Assembly (NCBI RefSeq): GCF_019923725.1
Contig: NZ_JAHXRI010000006.1
Location: forward strand, 1 to 64,000
Source of the DNA: Zwartia hollandica
Lineage (GTDB): Bacteria; Pseudomonadota; Gammaproteobacteria; Burkholderiales; Burkholderiaceae_B
Length of the DNA stretch: 64,000 bases
Reading direction: 5' to 3'
Below are positions 63,776 through 64,000 of the stretch, piece after piece. Numbering within the stretch: position 1 is the first letter of the stretch; each line of letters opens with the position of its first letter. A program made the translations under genes and the position numbers. A model generated the notes under the pieces. That model was not told where the DNA came from. It worked only from the letters and a program-made list of their open reading frames with translations, and made no database searches.

Positions 63776-64000
63776 ATGACTCGCCTCACCGAATACACGT
63801 CTTACGCCGATGCTCAGAAATTTTTTTCCTCTGACAAGCTATGGGAGCTTTTTGATGGCGACCGGCAGAAGCTAAACATTGCGCATGAGTGCGTTGATCG
63901 CTATGCGGCCTCCAAGCAAACCGCCGTAATTGTGGTTCGCGCAGACGGCCCTGACGAGGTTATTTCTTACCAAGAGCTTTCGCAACGGTCTTCGCAAGTC
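63776..64000 (+). CDS. Acyl-CoA synthetase (AMP-binding family), 5' part
   Basis: The window ends inside this gene; 75 codons are visible, starting MTRLTEYTSYADAQKFF. The segment LNIAHECVDRYA and ISYQELSQRSSQV are the start of an ANL-superfamily acyl/acetyl-CoA synthetase (the first adenylation subdomain; N-I-A-x-E/H-C-v-D is typical of acetyl-CoA synthetase-like enzymes). The ATP motif and catalytic lysine lie beyond the window end, so the substrate cannot be judged. It diverges from the IclR regulator. A CoA ligase next to a CoA thioesterase and an IclR regulator suggests catabolism of an aromatic or short-chain acid. Confidence 0.75.
   Translation, partial: MTRLTEYTSYADAQKFFSSDKLWELFDGDRQKLNIAHECVDRYAASKQTAVIVVRADGPDEVISYQELSQRSSQV

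Noticed and set aside
1-64000. Insertion sequences, prophage genes, integrases or CRISPR arrays
   Set aside because: I looked for transposase or integrase motifs, repeated direct repeats with spacers and terminal inverted repeats and found none that could be supported.

Overview
The window is chromosomal DNA of a betaproteobacterium, most likely Burkholderiales and probably Alcaligenaceae. The main reasons are four Bug-type (tripartite tricarboxylate transporter) periplasmic receptors, a TctD/TctE-like two-component pair, a tandem glycine riboswitch in front of gcvTHP, and house-keeping neighbourhoods such as ffh/ypjD/PP0621/ampD. Base composition looks close to balanced by eye. I see no insertion sequence, prophage, CRISPR array or rRNA. 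Genus-level placement is not possible from the sequence alone.

Region 1 (1-24.3 kb) is mostly core metabolism: the 3' end of folA, a DUF945 protein, the glycine cleavage genes gcvT-gcvH-gcvP behind a two-aptamer glycine riboswitch, a BaiN/HI0933-type flavoprotein, an AdiA-type basic amino acid decarboxylase, dcd, apbC, a two-gene chromate transporter, metG, trhO, a tRNA-Gly(CCC), thiS (without an adjacent thiG), trmB, ffh, ypjD, a PP0621-family protein, ampD and htpG with a good sigma-32 promoter.

Region 2 (23.5-27.7 kb) is a minus-strand run of accessory catabolic type: a membrane protein, an MmgE/PrpD protein, a class III CoA-transferase and a glutaredoxin-DinB fusion. A tRNA-Leu(CAA) and a DUF4239 membrane protein follow.

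Region 3 (29.0-35.2 kb) is a PQQ module: a di-heme cytochrome c and a secreted PQQ-type sugar dehydrogenase on the minus strand, then pqqA (24 codons)-hairpin-pqqB-C-D-E on the plus strand, with a prolyl-iminopeptidase-like gene between them.

Region 4 (35.2-49.5 kb) is a mosaic of single genes: secreted amidohydrolase, YpeA acetyltransferase, LprI-like secreted protein, NCS2 purine permease, DUF1275 protein, DAO-type FAD oxidase, TctD/TctE-like regulator pair, TerC protein, universal stress protein, a solute-binding-protein-like protein without signal peptide, an FMN alpha-hydroxy acid dehydrogenase and a FadH-like old yellow enzyme.

Region 5 (49.7-59.5 kb) is the most interesting part. Three Bug receptors, a maleate-isomerase-family protein, a secreted alpha/beta hydrolase, an isocitrate lyase/PEP mutase-family lyase and a LeuC/LeuD-type hydratase pair run on the plus strand, facing a MetE-like protein and a fourth Bug receptor. 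Together they read as capture, isomerise, hydrate and cleave, that is, a candidate pathway for a (methylated) maleate-type dicarboxylate that would yield pyruvate plus a short acid. The transporter membrane subunits are not in the window.

Region 6 (59.7-64 kb) holds a secreted SYLF protein, a SPASM radical SAM enzyme of the sulfatase-maturase type without a sulfatase beside it, a secreted dienelactone-hydrolase-like protein, a PaaI-type thioesterase, and an IclR regulator that diverges from the start of an acyl-CoA synthetase gene across a perfect 20-bp palindrome.
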